From Stomoxys calcitrans (taxonomy: Eukaryota > Arthropoda > Insecta > Diptera > Muscidae), in assembly GCF_963082655.1 (NCBI RefSeq), contig NC_081554.1, positions 50,036,750-50,100,749 on the forward strand: DNA of 64,000 nucleotides. Direction: 5' to 3'. Position 1 is the first letter of the stretch, and the number at the start of each line of letters is the position of its first letter. The translations under genes and the position numbers were made by a program. The notes under the pieces are model-generated. The model saw only the letters and a list, made by a program, of their open reading frames with translations, had not been told where the DNA came from and made no database searches. Shown here piece by piece: positions 11,166-23,100 of this stretch.

Positions 11166-11567
11166 TTGACCTGACCTGAGTTTCACGATTAGTCGAGTAA
11201 TGACTCCTAATGCAAACCATACATCAGCAATTCTGGTGTTTTTATCGGAAACGCTGTGAGTCTTAGTCACTCTTGCCAGGTGCTAGTTTGTAATAGATCG
11301 TCCATTACGACTACTAGATCGCCAACTTCTATATTAGGAGATGTGGTTGCAACGCTTTTGCAGTGGTCTAAGATATTCTTCTTTCCATCGAATATCTTCA
11401 GTCAGCGGCTCGGAGAATGACATTATCGAAGCGCCTTTCAAAAAGTGTCCGGCTGTCAAAGCTGTAAGGTCGTCCGGTTCTTCAGAGATAGTAGAAATTG
11501 AACGAGAGTTCAAGACTCCCTCAATCAATGCAAGAACGGTGGAAAACTCGAAGGTGAACAATGACAT
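11166..11567 (-). mobile_element. BEL/Pao LTR retrotransposon, integrase C-terminal fragment
   Basis: The minus strand encodes FEFSTVLALIEGVLNSRSIS, then EEPDDLTALTAGHFLKGAS and ending NIEVGDLVVVMDD. This is the characteristic end of BEL/Pao integrases: the VLNSRP.TP, DDL.ALTPGHFL and N...GD.VL motifs. A frameshift near 11290 breaks the tail. The RNase H, protease and the rest of integrase are not present upstream, and no LTR is recognisable, so this is an isolated relic. Confidence 0.8.
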
Positions 11568-11699
11568 ACAATTTGTTCTACGATCTATTCTTAATATAAA
11601 GCGACAAATTCAAATTTGTCCACTCGATAAGTTTAAACATTTAACAACAAGTTTATCTTTCTGTTTGTGAATAGAATGTGATCGCATTCTGTAGGCTAG

Positions 11700-12297
11700 T
11701 GTTAATAATACTCAATTAATACAAATTAATTTCCATAAATGTATAATTCTCTGTTTGCGTTGAGCCATGCACCATAAGCGCCTCATCGCAATCAAAACTT
11801 GTTCGAATATTCTCTGCACGTTTAAGCAATTTTCTTCCCATAAAGCCAAAATAAACTTTTAAACATATTCTTCAATTTATTGTGGACGCTCCCGCACTGT
11901 AAATCTCCTATCGGAAATGATTTATTAGAAGATTAAAACTCACACTATTGTTAAAATTAATTTAAGATAAGAGATCAGTACAATAAACGCGGGTAAAATA
12001 TAACCATTGCCCAGACTGTTATACTTTCTTCTCTAACACAAACATTACCTTATCATATCGCTCAGCCAACCGATAAGAGCCTGAGGCTAGTAAGACAAGT
12101 TGTATTATATAAAGACCGACATATATTTGCCCTACTTAGTTTGAAATACCTTAGATGTTTGGCCATATGGTAAAAGTGCATGAATGAAACAAAAAACGTA
12201 CAATAGATGGAAAGTTGCATTTTGTTAATGAAATGGGTAAATTCAAATTGAAGATAAATGCTATCAAATTGTTATAGAATGTTATAGAATTGTTATA
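11700..12297. other. AT-rich spacer, nothing recognised
   Basis: Low-GC sequence with no coherent ORF, no tandem repeat and no TE motif I can name. Confidence 0.3.
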
Positions 12298-12530
12298 TTG
12301 GGTTGCCCAAAAAGTAATTGCGGATTTTTTAAAAGAAAGTAAATGCATTTTTAATAAAACTTAGAATGAGCTTTAATCAAATATACTTTTTTTACACTTT
12401 TTTTCTAAAGCAAGCTAAAAGTAACACCTGATAACTGACAGAAGAAAGAATGCAATTACAAAGTCACAAGTTGTGAAAAAAATTTGTCAACGCCGACTAT
12501 ATAAAAAATCCGCAATTACTTTTTGGCCAA
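12298..12530 (-). mobile_element. Mariner-type MITE copy 2
   Basis: Same family and orientation as copy 1, TA duplications at 12296..12297 and 12531..12532. The right TIR is shortened (CTTTTTGGCCAA, lacking GCAACC), which would be expected to impair mobility. Confidence 0.88.
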
Positions 12531-12595
12531 TAGAATGTCCCTAAAATGTTGATATATTCAAGATCGTTAAGACATTGTTATTCAATCTAGGGAGG

Positions 12596-12760
12596 GCATC
12601 GTAGCGCAGAGGTTAGCATGTCACCGGTTAACGCCGAACGCCTGGGTTCAAAACCCAGCGCGAACATTGCGCTGGTTTTCCCCTTACTAATTCTGGCTAC
12701 ATTTGTGAGGTATCATGCCATATTAGAACTTGTCTCGGCCGAACTTTATGCCTAGATATG
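12596..12760 (+). mobile_element. tRNA-derived SINE, 3'-truncated and rearranged
   Basis: A-box region CGTAGCGCAGAGGTTAGC and a mutated B box (GGTTCAAAACC) are followed by TGAGGTATCATGCCAT of the body. The body is then lost. A true tRNA gene is unlikely because the same tRNA-like head plus body recurs at several other loci. Confidence 0.65.
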
Positions 12761-12799
12761 TGTTTTTTGTTTCTATACAGCGTCAACTACAAATTTTAG

Positions 12800-15086
12800 A
12801 GTCTTTTAAATTCAGAACTCGTACTTCTTTTAAAAGTCATTTGCCTTCTACCCTTTTTACCGTATATTGGATGGGTTAGAAGAGGATGACGCCAAGATTT
12901 TTGTCTTAGTACCCGTAGGTCATAATGTGATCCATTGTGATTCCTCATGAACTATTCTTCTTATTTCAGCAGATAGGCTTTAATGCATTATCTCCTACTA
13001 CTTCGCCGCTTCGTTGAAGGCCTTGTATTTGACTGTGTTAATGCCTCTGGGTTCATCTGCCTGAAAATAAAGTATCAAGTATTCTATTTCTACATTGGAA
13101 TAGTGCAGGGCATTGACAGAGGAAATGAAAACTGTCCTCTATAACGTCTATATCATGACACCATCGGCAGATATCATCATTTCTAATGCCTATGCTAGAC
13201 ATGTGTTTACTTAGCTTATGACTCAATTATGATCTCAATGAGGCCACCTTAGAGCAGAGGTTAGCATGTCCGCCTATGAAGCTGTACGCCTGGGTTCGAA
13301 TCCTGGCGAGAACATCAGAAAAAATGTTCAGCGGTGGTTTTCCCCTCCTAATGCTGACGAAATTTGTGAGGTACTTTGCCATGTAAAAACTTCTCTCCAA
13401 AGAGGTGTCGCATGTTCTGCACGCCGTTCAGTCTCGGCTGTAAAGGGAGGCCCATTATCATTGAGCTTAATCTTGAATCGGACAGCACTCATTAATTTGT
13501 GAGAAGTTTGCCCCTGTTCCTTAGCGGAATGTTCATGGGCAAAATTTGCAATTTGCAACGACCCAATGACCGCACTTAAATGCATCTTCTCCATTGACAA
13601 TAAAGCGTCATTGTTCTGCTTCGAACGTTAATCCCACATCAGCTTTGTTTGGCGATAGTCGTCGCATGCATTCCAGCGATTTAAACAAGTTTCTTTGTAG
13701 CACTCTTTCAGACCATAAACGATTTGCGAGAGGGAAGGATACACATCCAATGGAGAGGTTCACTCCATATTGAGCAAGTACATCGGCTTTCTCATTCCCT
13801 TCTTAATCCTTGTGCCCCGGCATAGGATAAATGTACGGCATTACTGTAGACGCATCAGTAACTCCCGACAGCGGCCCAGGACATTGGATCTCACACATGT
13901 ACTGTTAAACGTCGTCAACGTTGCTTAACTGTCGCTGAAAATATGAAATTCTGATTGTCCGATAATCTTAAACAACACAAGTTCCGCTGCTACTGCCATC
14001 GCATACACCTCAGCTTGAAAGATGCTGTAATCATACCTCATCCCCAAGGAGACCTTGATATCGAGTTAACTGCAATAGATACCATACCCTTTTTCATTTT
14101 CCATCTAAGATCCATCTGTAAAAACGTTAAAGCCTGAAAACTTAAACCGCCCTTTCTGCCACTCTGCCAGGGTAGGTAACTTTATACGCAGTCCTTTATC
14201 TAACACGTCCATTCCTATCTGGAAGTCTGTTTGAGGGACCGCCTTGGCACTATCCAATATGCTTATATGTCTCGCTGATGACCCATGAATCAAGCCAAAC
14301 TGCAACAATCTGTAAAGAGTCCTCTCCGCTGTTAGCCTTATAAATAAGTCCGTAGGTTGAATTTCCAACATAACTCTAATGACCCAGTCGCAGTGGTACC
14401 CATAACCTCAGATACAAATCTTAGACTCTATTCACCCTGTTAAGGTTACGGGCATGTGACACAAAATCCGTCACCGTCCACCAGACGTGGCAGCCATATG
14501 CCAGAACTTGTCGTACCAGCCCAGAGAACAATCAGTGCATAAGCCTGGGCCTCTAACCCCACTTACTCCCTACGAGCTTCTGACACGAATACATTGCAGC
14601 AAAGACCTTTTTACCCCATGTTCAGTCACCAATCCTATTTGGTATCTAGAATCAACCTCAAAAACTTCGCCGAATGCGATAACTGTAAAGTCATCTCTTG
14701 CTGCGTGGGTGCCTAAACACCGATATCCTACGCATACGCGTAAACAGGGCCATTTCCGTCTTCCTGCATTTACAAGGCCCATGCAACAGTGCAGCCAAGT
14801 GCACCATCCCAAACCTCCGAAACCGTGTTCAAAAACTTCCCTGTGGCGAGACTAACCAGATTGTCTGCGTACGCACAAACTCTAACAACCATCCTTTCCA
14901 GTCTTCTAAGAAGACCGTCCATCACGAGAATCCGGAGCAGAGATGATATCACCCCTCACCGAGGTGTGCCCCTATTGAAATTCACGTTCAGTGTGATTTC
15001 ACCAATTGTAGCCCCTATCTCACTGCCCCATAGCATATTCATTATCCAAGCAATCACACTGTTCCCCAGACCCGCAGAACTAAGTG
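12800..15086 (-). mobile_element. RNase H-bearing LINE remnant (family 3), C-terminal half
   Basis: Read on the minus strand. A C-terminal zinc finger (ICRWCHDIDVIEDSFHFLC) lies at about 13108..13164. RNase H pieces occur from 14125 down to 13740: VFTDGS, FQAEVYAMAVAAELV, FHIFSDS and a final GNEKADVLAQ.GV box with the PGHKD motif. Reverse-transcriptase thumb sequence extends to 15086. Many stops and frameshifts are present. One SINE (13242..13549) sits between the zinc finger and RNase H, and a second SINE type (15087..15247) interrupts the RT side. The layout matches LOA/I-type LINEs. Confidence 0.65.
13242..13549 (+). mobile_element. tRNA-derived SINE, near full length
   Basis: The head contains a pol III A box (TTAGAGCAGAGGTTAGCATG) and B box (GGTTCGAATCC). 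The body follows (GGTGGTTTTCCCCTCCTAATG, AGAGGTGTCGCA, GGCTGTAAAGGGAGG) and then the GTTCATGGGCAAAATTTGCA tail. It is inserted in the minus-strand LINE. Confidence 0.8.
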
Positions 15087-15247
15087 GGCGCCCCGGTATC
15101 CGAGTTGGTAGCCAGCTTGGATTACCAGTGTAGGGATCGTGGTTCGATTCCCGCCAGAAGCCTTGATCTGTCGCTACTGTGGTATCACAATGGACTTAAA
15201 AGTGTTTTAGTGGGTCTGTAAAGGTCTGCCACTCTTACCTAACCTAA
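15087..15247 (+). mobile_element. Second tRNA-derived SINE family
   Basis: It begins GGCGCCCCGGTATCCGAG with an A-box-like GGTATCCGAGTTGGTA and a perfect B box GGTTCGATTCC, and ends with CTTACCTAACCTAACCTAA. The head differs from the common SINE of this window. A CTAAGTG duplication at 15080..15086 and 15249..15255 marks its insertion into the LINE. It resembles tRNA sequence but lacks a matching acceptor stem, so it is not called as a tRNA gene. Confidence 0.65.
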
Positions 15248-15249
15248 CC

Positions 15250-16145
15250 TAAGTGCCGCATTTATGGCAGAGGAGCTAATGTTGTTAAAGTCCCCTTCAA
15301 TAACGCCGCCAGGGTATACTCCTTCTAATCGATATGTCTTTCAAGATGATGTACTACGGGATGTAATGCAGAGTCCACGGATTTGCCCTTAATAGAGGCG
15401 TGCTGGCAGCGTAAGGAATAAGACGTCCACCAACTTCTTTCTGATATTGAACTGTATTCTTAGGTCACACATAGGCAGTTTAGTTCTTATCAATGTTTAG
15501 GAGATAAAATGTTCAATGATATGCCCAGCAGCATTTAGCCTAAAATAGTCTAGTCTTATGAGTTACCACATGTGGCGTTGACGATGTTTGGCCGCATGGT
15601 GTGTATACATTAAAAATATCTACATTAGAAGATAGGACTATATTTTTAAGTGCATTTTGGAATGCAGTTGCATTAGTTTAGGATGGTGCATCTTTAAGTT
15701 GGCATATCGCTGTGTGTGTGACCGTCTAAGTCAGGCTATTTGTACATGTAGATTCAGAGTAAAGAAATTGATTTTAATTAAATTAGTTCCCTATAAGATC
15801 TTGAATCGAAAAGACGGTGTTTTTCTTCTCCCGTCAGTGCCTGTAATAATCAGATATGAAGGTCCAAAATCCCCTCCAGTGTCTTGACAAGCGAAGAGGA
15901 GAGACTAATCGGTTGCAGCTTTCCCTCCTCCGGTACAAAAAACCACCTTAACCTTCTCCCAATACAATACATACCCTGAATACTTGTATGTATTCGTGAC
16001 ACAAATGCTCAAAAGCCTCCTGCAGCATTTTTGGATAAATGCCGTGCGGCCCCCGAGATTTAAATGACCCAAATGTGCATAGTGCCCAATGACCGCTTTC
16101 CTGAGTCAACAGTATGTCGGCAACGTCCGTCAGTGAGGCTGCAAT
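15250..16145 (-). mobile_element. LINE reverse transcriptase fragment, duplicate copy 1, with 380-bp insertion
   Basis: The segments 15250..15450 and 15840..16140 match, in the same order, 16167..16370 and 16365..16640. They cover the RT stretch with CQHAYIKG-type, FxxSLxxxYxxxxW-type and SRGPDG-type motifs. Between them, 15455..15830 is unrelated AT-rich sequence with no recognisable ends. Confidence 0.55.
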
Positions 16146-16149
16146 CCTC

Positions 16150-16705
16150 AGTCACGCACCCCTAAGTGTCGCATCTGTGGCAGAGGAGCTTACGTTGTTA
16201 AAGGCCCTTAAATATCCAGAAACGCCGCCAGGATATACGCCTTATAATCCATAAGTTTTTACCAAGATGATGTACTACATGATGCAATGCAAAGTCCACG
16301 GATATGCCCTTAATATAGGCATGCTGGCAGTGTGAGAAATAAGACATTCCAACTTCCTTCTGATATGAGGTCCAAAATCCTCTCCAGCGTCTTGACAAGG
16401 ACAGAGCAGAGACCAATCGGTCCAAAATTTTTCGCTGAACTGTGTTGCAGTTTTCCCGCCTTCGGTAACTACCCTAACCCCCGTCCAAGACTTGGTAACA
16501 TAGGCAAATTTTAAACATGACCTGAATACTTGTACGTATTCGTGACATAAAAGCCTCTTGCCGTCCGGGCCACGAGATTTAAATGACCCAATTGTGTATA
16601 GTGCCCAATGGTCGCTTTCCTGAATCACCATTATTTCGGCAACGTCCTCCGCATCCGTATATCCCATGGAGAAATTCCTATGTTCAGTAAGGCTGCAATC
16701 TGGAA
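16150..16705 (-). mobile_element. LINE reverse transcriptase N-terminal fragment, duplicate copy 2
   Basis: On the minus strand an almost open frame (about 16275..16690) contains SFKSRGPDGK, which matches the PGPDGI fingers motif of LINE reverse transcriptases. A SCLKFAYVTKSWTGVRVV stretch follows, then in another frame CQHAYIKGISVDFALHHVV. It stops before the catalytic YADD box. It belongs to the same LOA/I-like element as the RNase H half at 12800..15086. Confidence 0.65.
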
Positions 16706-16850
16706 AATGTGTCTCAGATTGCAGCCTTACTGAACATAGGAATTCATCCAAGGGATATACGGACGCGGAGGACGTTGCCGACATACTGGTGATTCAGGAA
16801 AGCATCGATTGGGCACCATACACATTAGGGCCATTTAAATCCATGGGACC
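16560..16850. repeat. Imperfect inverted repeat (palindrome) of LINE sequence
   Basis: The left arm, about 16565..16702, and right arm, about 16715..16850, are inverted copies of one LINE stretch: CAGATTGCAGCCTTACTGAA beside its complement, separated by a 12-base loop near 16703..16714. Both arms encode the same YTDAEDVA peptide outward. The structure could form a hairpin of more than 130 bp. Confidence 0.8.
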
Positions 16851-17000
16851 GTTACGTATTTATTCGTACATAATAAATAAATTATCAAGCTGTATAACAC
16901 TTTATGTCTCACACAACATGACCAACCCATGATACTTATCTCCACATTGAACAAAACCAATTCAAATATTTCATTTCAAATAAACGATAGCTGTTGGCGC

Positions 17001-17006
17001 TCAGTT
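17001..17006 (+). promoter_or_regulatory. Initiator-like TCAGTT upstream of gene B
   Basis: TCAGTT matches the arthropod initiator consensus and lies 119 bp before the gene B start codon. No TATA box or downstream promoter element is at the expected distance, so this is a weak call. Confidence 0.3.
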
Positions 17007-17124
17007 GTTTTTGAGATCTCGTTCGAAGCACACCATTGTGTTGATCTTTAGTGAACCTTTAATGTCACGTGCGTGACGCTATAAGAAAAAAATTTTTTTG
17101 TTTTATTAAATCAAATAAATCATA

Positions 17125-20100
17125 ATGAGCGATTTACACAGTAACAATAAGGAATTAATCGAAAAGCATAATCAACATGATTTGGTTACGCGCCAAGAAT
17201 GTGAACAGATATTAGAAAAAATATTAAAGGAGGAAAACATTAGTGGTGAATTGAAAGAATATGAAATTGTGCCGGAATTAAGTACCATTGGATATTTGGG
17301 AGAATATTTTCACTTACATATGAAGTATCATAGGGGGGCGGTAAGCATAAACACATATTTTATTCTTTTATCATAGGATGGGGGTAATAATCATTATGTC
17401 GTTTCTTGTAACACATTGGAATATGGATTTAAGGGTCTTCCAAATGAATTTTTTTAATTATAGCCTACACCACTACTGTGGTACAGGGTATTATAACTTT
17501 GTGAATTTGTTTGTAACACCCAAAAGGAAGAGAGATAGGCCCATTGATAAGTATACCGATCGACTTAGAATCACTTTCTGATTCGATTTAGATATGTTCG
17601 TCGGTCTGTCCGTCCGTCCGTCCGTCCGTCTGTCTGTTCGTCTATCCATTTAAATTTGTATGCAAAGTACAGGTCGCAGTTTTCATCCGATCGTCTTCAA
17701 ATTTCGTACTGGCATGTTTTTCGGCCTAGAGACGAAGCCTTTATTGAAATTGGAAAAAATCGGTTCAGATTTGGATATAACTCCCATATATATTTTCTTC
17801 CGATTTTCAGTAATAATGCAATAAAATGGTCATTTGTAAACCGATTCTCTCGAAATTTGGCAGGAAGGATTTTCTCATGACTCTCGACATTACTGGTGAA
17901 TTTCAGGGAAATCGGTTCGGATTTATATATAGCTCTCATATATATATATATAAAGGGTGATTTTTTTGAGGTTAGGATTTTCATACATTAGTATTTGACA
18001 GATCACGTGGGATTTCAGACATGGTGTCAAAGAGAAAGATGCTCAGTATGCTTTGACATTTCATCATGAATAGACTTACTAACGAGCAACGCTTGCAAAT
18101 CATTGAATTTTATTACCAAAATCAGTGTTCGGTTCGAAATGTGTTCAAATTTTGACAAATTTTGTTCAGCGATGAGGCTCATTTCTGGTTGAATGGCTAC
18201 GTAAATAAGCAAAATTGCCGCATTTGGAGTGAAGAGCAACCAGAAGCCGTTCAAGAACTGTCCATGCATCCCGAAAAATGCACTGATTGGTGTGGTTTGT
18301 ACGCTGGTGGAATCATTGGACCGTATTTTTTCAAAGATGCTGTTGGACGCAACGTTACGGTGAATGAACACATTTCGAACCGAACACTGATTTTGGTAAT
18401 AAAATTCAATGATTTGCAAGCATTGCTCGTTAGTAAGTCTATTCATGATGAAATGTCAAAGCATACTGAGCATCTTTCTCTTTGACACCATGTCTGAAAT
18501 CCCACGTGATCTGTCAAATACTAATGCATGAAAATCCTAACCTCAAAAAAATCACGCTTTATATCGCCCGATTTTCACTCCTTGAGCCACTGCAAGCGCA
18601 TTTATTGAACAATCTTCCTAAAACCTCATACAACGCTTTCCTCGATGACTGTCATAGTATGTCAGAAGTTTGCTCGAAATCAGTTCAGTTTTAGATATAG
18701 CTCCCATATATATGTTCGTCCGATTTGCAGTAATATTGCAATAAAATGGTCTTTTGTAAACCGATTCTCTCAAAATTTGGCAGAAAGGATTTTCTCTTAA
18801 CTCTCGACATTACTAAAGAATTTCATGGAAATTGGTTTAGATTTATATACAGCTCTCATTTATATATTGGGTTGCCCAAAAAGTAATTGCGGATTTTTCA
18901 TATAGTCGGTGTTGACAAATTTTTCACAGCTTGTGATTCCGTAATTGCATTCTTTCTTCTGTCAGTTATCAGCTGTTACTTTTAGCTTGCTTTAGAAAAA
19001 AAGTGTAAAAAAAGTATATTTGATTAAAGTTCATTCTAAGTTTTATTAAAAATGCATTTACTTTCTTTTAAAAAATCCGCAATTACTTTTTGGGCAACCC
19101 AATATATCGCCCGATTTTAACTTCTGAGGTCACAGCAAGCGCATATATTGACCCATCTTGCCAAAATTTTGCACAACACTTTCCTTAACGACTGCCACAG
19201 TATGTGAGAAGTTTGCTCGAAATCTGTTCAGATTTAGATATAGCTCCCATATATATATGTTCGTCCGATTTTGAGAAATATTGCAAGAAAGAGCGCAGTT
19301 TGAAACGGATTCTTTCGAAATTTGGCACGAAGGATTTTCTTATGACTCTCGATATTACCGGTGAATTTCATAGAAATCGGCCCAGATTTAGATATAGCTG
19401 TTCAATATGTATATCGCCAGATTTTCAACCCAAGAGCTACTGCAAGCGCATTGTTTGACCAATCTTGGCAAAACGCTTTCCTCGACGACTACCACAATAT
19501 CTGAGAAGTTTGCTCGAAATCGGTTCAGAATTATATATATAGCTCCTATATATATATATATGTTCGTCAGATTTTGGGCAGTTTACAATAATGTTGTCAT
19601 TTGTCAACCGTAGTTATTACAGTTTGAACATATTTTCTTACCCAGGTCCATCAAAATAGGTTCAGAATTGGATACAGCTTCCACATTGTACTTATAGGGT
19701 TGGTGTAGGGTATTATACAGTCGGCACCGCCCGACTTTAGCCCTTCATTACTGGTTTTAAGATAATGTAGATATATCCTACCGTATATTTGTCTTGCTAT
19801 TTTAACTCTTAATCTGCCAAAATTGAGATATGATCCTAAACCTTGATACAGTAGAGTTTTTATATTTTTTGTACCTTTCACAATGACATTGACCGACCCA
19901 TCCCTATATTCCCCTATACCCACCTATCTCCCTTTGAAGTTTGAATTGGGTAAAATTTTGATCCCCTTTTGGCTGTGATGTGCCCCTTTCATCATTATTA
20001 CTTTTCAAGATCTATATCAGATCAATAATAGTTTACATTGTCTTCTTTTGGGTTTACATCACCATTTAATATTGGGTTGCCCAAAAAGTAATTGCGGATT

Positions 20101-23100
20101 TTTCATATAGTCGGCGTTGACAAATTTTTTCACAGCTTGTGATTCTGTAATTGCATTCTTTCTTCTGTCAATTATCAGCTGATACTTTTAGCATGCTTTA
20201 GAAAAAAGTGTAAAAAAAGTATATTTGATTAAAGTTCATTCTAAGTTTTATTAAAAATGCATTTACTTTCTTTTCAAAAATCCGCAATTACTTTTTGGGC
20301 AGCCCAATAGTTTATTGGGGCAGCAGCCTTTCTTCATTTAAAGACTTGAAGTCAATCCCCTTAATTTTGCATTCATTCAATCAAGTATTGTTATTGGAAA
20401 TGATTAGCATTGATTGAATATAAAATATTAATAACATTAAGAGTAATTAACACATTACATCCTCAAATACTCGTAGATAAATATTCTTCCCACGTATTTA
20501 TTTATCTATTATTCTTCTTTATTTTAATCAAAATACATTTTGGAATACTACGAGTATAGAATATTCCCCAGCTGTATTTGGAACTTGTTTAACATGTTGT
20601 AGATTAAAAATTACGAAATCATCTCTCTCTCGTTCTGTCTAGGTGTACATGTACTACAAATAATCAACTATAAGATAAGAGTATGTTCCTATAAAACATA
20701 TTATTTGGTATTTGTGAGGTAGATAATCAAAACAAGAACTTGACAAAATTTGGGTAACATTATCATTGAAATTGTGGGTCATATTTTAAAATGCTCAAAT
20801 GGTTCATATCATAAAACATTTTATAAAGAACAAGTAAAAACATGCTAAGTTCGGCCGTGCCGAATCTTATATACCCTCCATCATGGATCGCACTTGTCAA
20901 GTTCTTTTCCCGATATCTCATTTTAGGGAAACAAAGGATAAAAGCAAATAATTGCTATGCTATTGGAACTGTATGTAAGATATGGTCCGATTCGATTCCA
21001 TAATTGAATAGAATGTTGGAGACCATAGTAGAAGTCATTGTGTAAAATGTCAGCTTAATCGCATAAGTCCCCTTTAGGGGCTCAAGAAGTAAAATAGGGA
21101 GATCAGTTTATAGGGGAGCTGTACACCGATTCAGACCAGGTTTGACACGTATGTTGAACGTCATAAGAGAAGCCGTTGTACAAAATTTCAGCCAAATCGA
21201 ATAGGAATTGCGCCCTCTAGAGGCTCAAGAAGTCAAGATTCCAGATCGATTTATATGGTAGCTATTCAAATCGGTTAAAACCTGGACCATATCGGCCCGT
21301 GACCAACCATATTTGGCACAGTTATTGGAAGTCATGAAACGCGTCATGCTAAATTTCAGCCAAATCGAATAGGAATTACGCCCTCTGGATGTTCAAGAAG
21401 CTAAAACCGCAGATCGGTAAATATGACAGCTATAGACCGATTTCAACCATGTTTAGCAAAGTTGTTGGAAATCATAACGAAAAGCGTCATGCTAAATTTC
21501 AGCTAAATCGAATAGGAATTGCGCCCTCTATAAGCTCAAGAAGTCAAGACCCCAGATCGATTTATATGACAGCTATATCAGGCTATAGACCGATTTCAAC
21601 CATACCTAGCACTGCTATTGGTAATCATAACAAAACACCTCATACAATCAAATCAGATAAGAATTGAGCCCTCTAGTGGCTCAAGAAGTCCAGATCCAAA
21701 ATCGGCTTATATGGCAGCTATATCAAAACATGGACCGATATGGCCTATTTACAATGCCAACCGATCTACACTAATAAGAAGTATTTGTGCAAAATTTCAA
21801 TCGGTTGGTTTTACTCCTTCGAAAGTTAGAGTGCTTTCGACAGACAGACGAACGGACTTGGCTAGGTCGACTTAAAATATGATCACGCTCAAGAATATAT
21901 ATACTTTATGGGGACGCATATTTCGAGGTGTTACAAACAGAATGACGAAAGTAGCGCAAGACATTCTACAAAATTTCACCCAAATCGGATAAGAATTGCA
22001 CCCTCTAGAGAAGTATGGAAGAAGTATAATTGGGAGTTCGGTTTATATGGAAGCTACATCTGGTATAGGACCGATTAGAACAATACTTTGTACATTTAGA
22101 GATGACCTCGAGCAAAATTTCAGACAAATCGAATAGGCATTTCGCACTCTGCACTATGGGCCAAATGACGGATCTCAAACTCAAAATTTCAACTTCTTTC
22201 AAATCGTCAAAATTTCACCTCAATCGATTACAAAAATTCCACTGATCTTAAAAATCATTTCTAAAGCGTGATTTTTTAGCTATTATCTATATGGTAATAC
22301 TGGTTTAAACAGCTCACGAACGTTTCTGTTTTGATTCACTGTCAAACATCTTCAGTTTGGTCTATAATTTAACCATGAATCGTCTTACAAACGAACAACG
22401 CTTGCAAATTATTGAATTTTATTATCAAAATGAGCGCTCTGTTAGGAAAAATGCGCGCTCTGTTTTTCGGGCTATTGTGACTAAATTTCTCACCAAATGT
22501 ACATTGTTGGACATTAAACCACCAACACGCTTAAGTAGAGTGTGAGGTGAAGAAAATGATGACCATCAAGTATCGTTTCGTGGCCGTTCGCAGCAATTGG
22601 GCCTATGTTACTCAACAATGCTATATTGATTAGGATGAACAATAGACGATCGAGCATGTGCTCTGTTCATATGCGGATATACAGAGGCACAGGCTTTCGA
22701 TCTTGGGGTGGCGATTTTTCTTCGAACTCTCCATTCATGCAGTTGTGGTCTCATCAAGCATAGGGTTTTTCAATACGAACACTACAAAAGTTTTTTATAC
22801 CCTCCACCATAGGATGGGCGGTATACTAATTTCGTCATTCTGTTTGTAACTACTCGAAATATTCGTCTGAGACCCAATAAAGTGTATATATTCTTGATCG
22901 TCGCGACATTTTATGTCGATCTAGCCATGTCCGTCCGTCCGTCCGTCTGTCTGTCGAAAGCACGCTAACTTCCGAAGGAGTAAAGCTAGCCGCTTGAAAT
23001 TTTGCACAAATACTTTTTATTAGTGTAGGTCGGTTGGTATTGTAAATGGGCCATATCGGTCCATATTTTGATATAGCTGTCATATAAACCGATCTTGGGT

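Larger units (their letters stand above)
17465..19740 (+). repeat. Mini-me/DINE-like repeat, split by a fold-back mariner and a MITE
   Basis: It contains TTTGTTTGTAACACCC, a (GTCC/GTCT)n microsatellite at 17605..17645, and roughly 150-bp units (GGTTCAGATTTAGATATAGCTCCCATATATAT). These are hallmarks of mini-me/DINE-1-type elements. Sections are 17465..17950, 18560..18866 and 19103..19740. Lies in intron 1 of gene B. Confidence 0.6.

Noticed and set aside
12596..12670. tRNA gene call
   Set aside because: A and B boxes are present, but the acceptor stem does not pair and the same head occurs with SINE body in other copies; a SINE is the better explanation. The same holds for 15087..15165.
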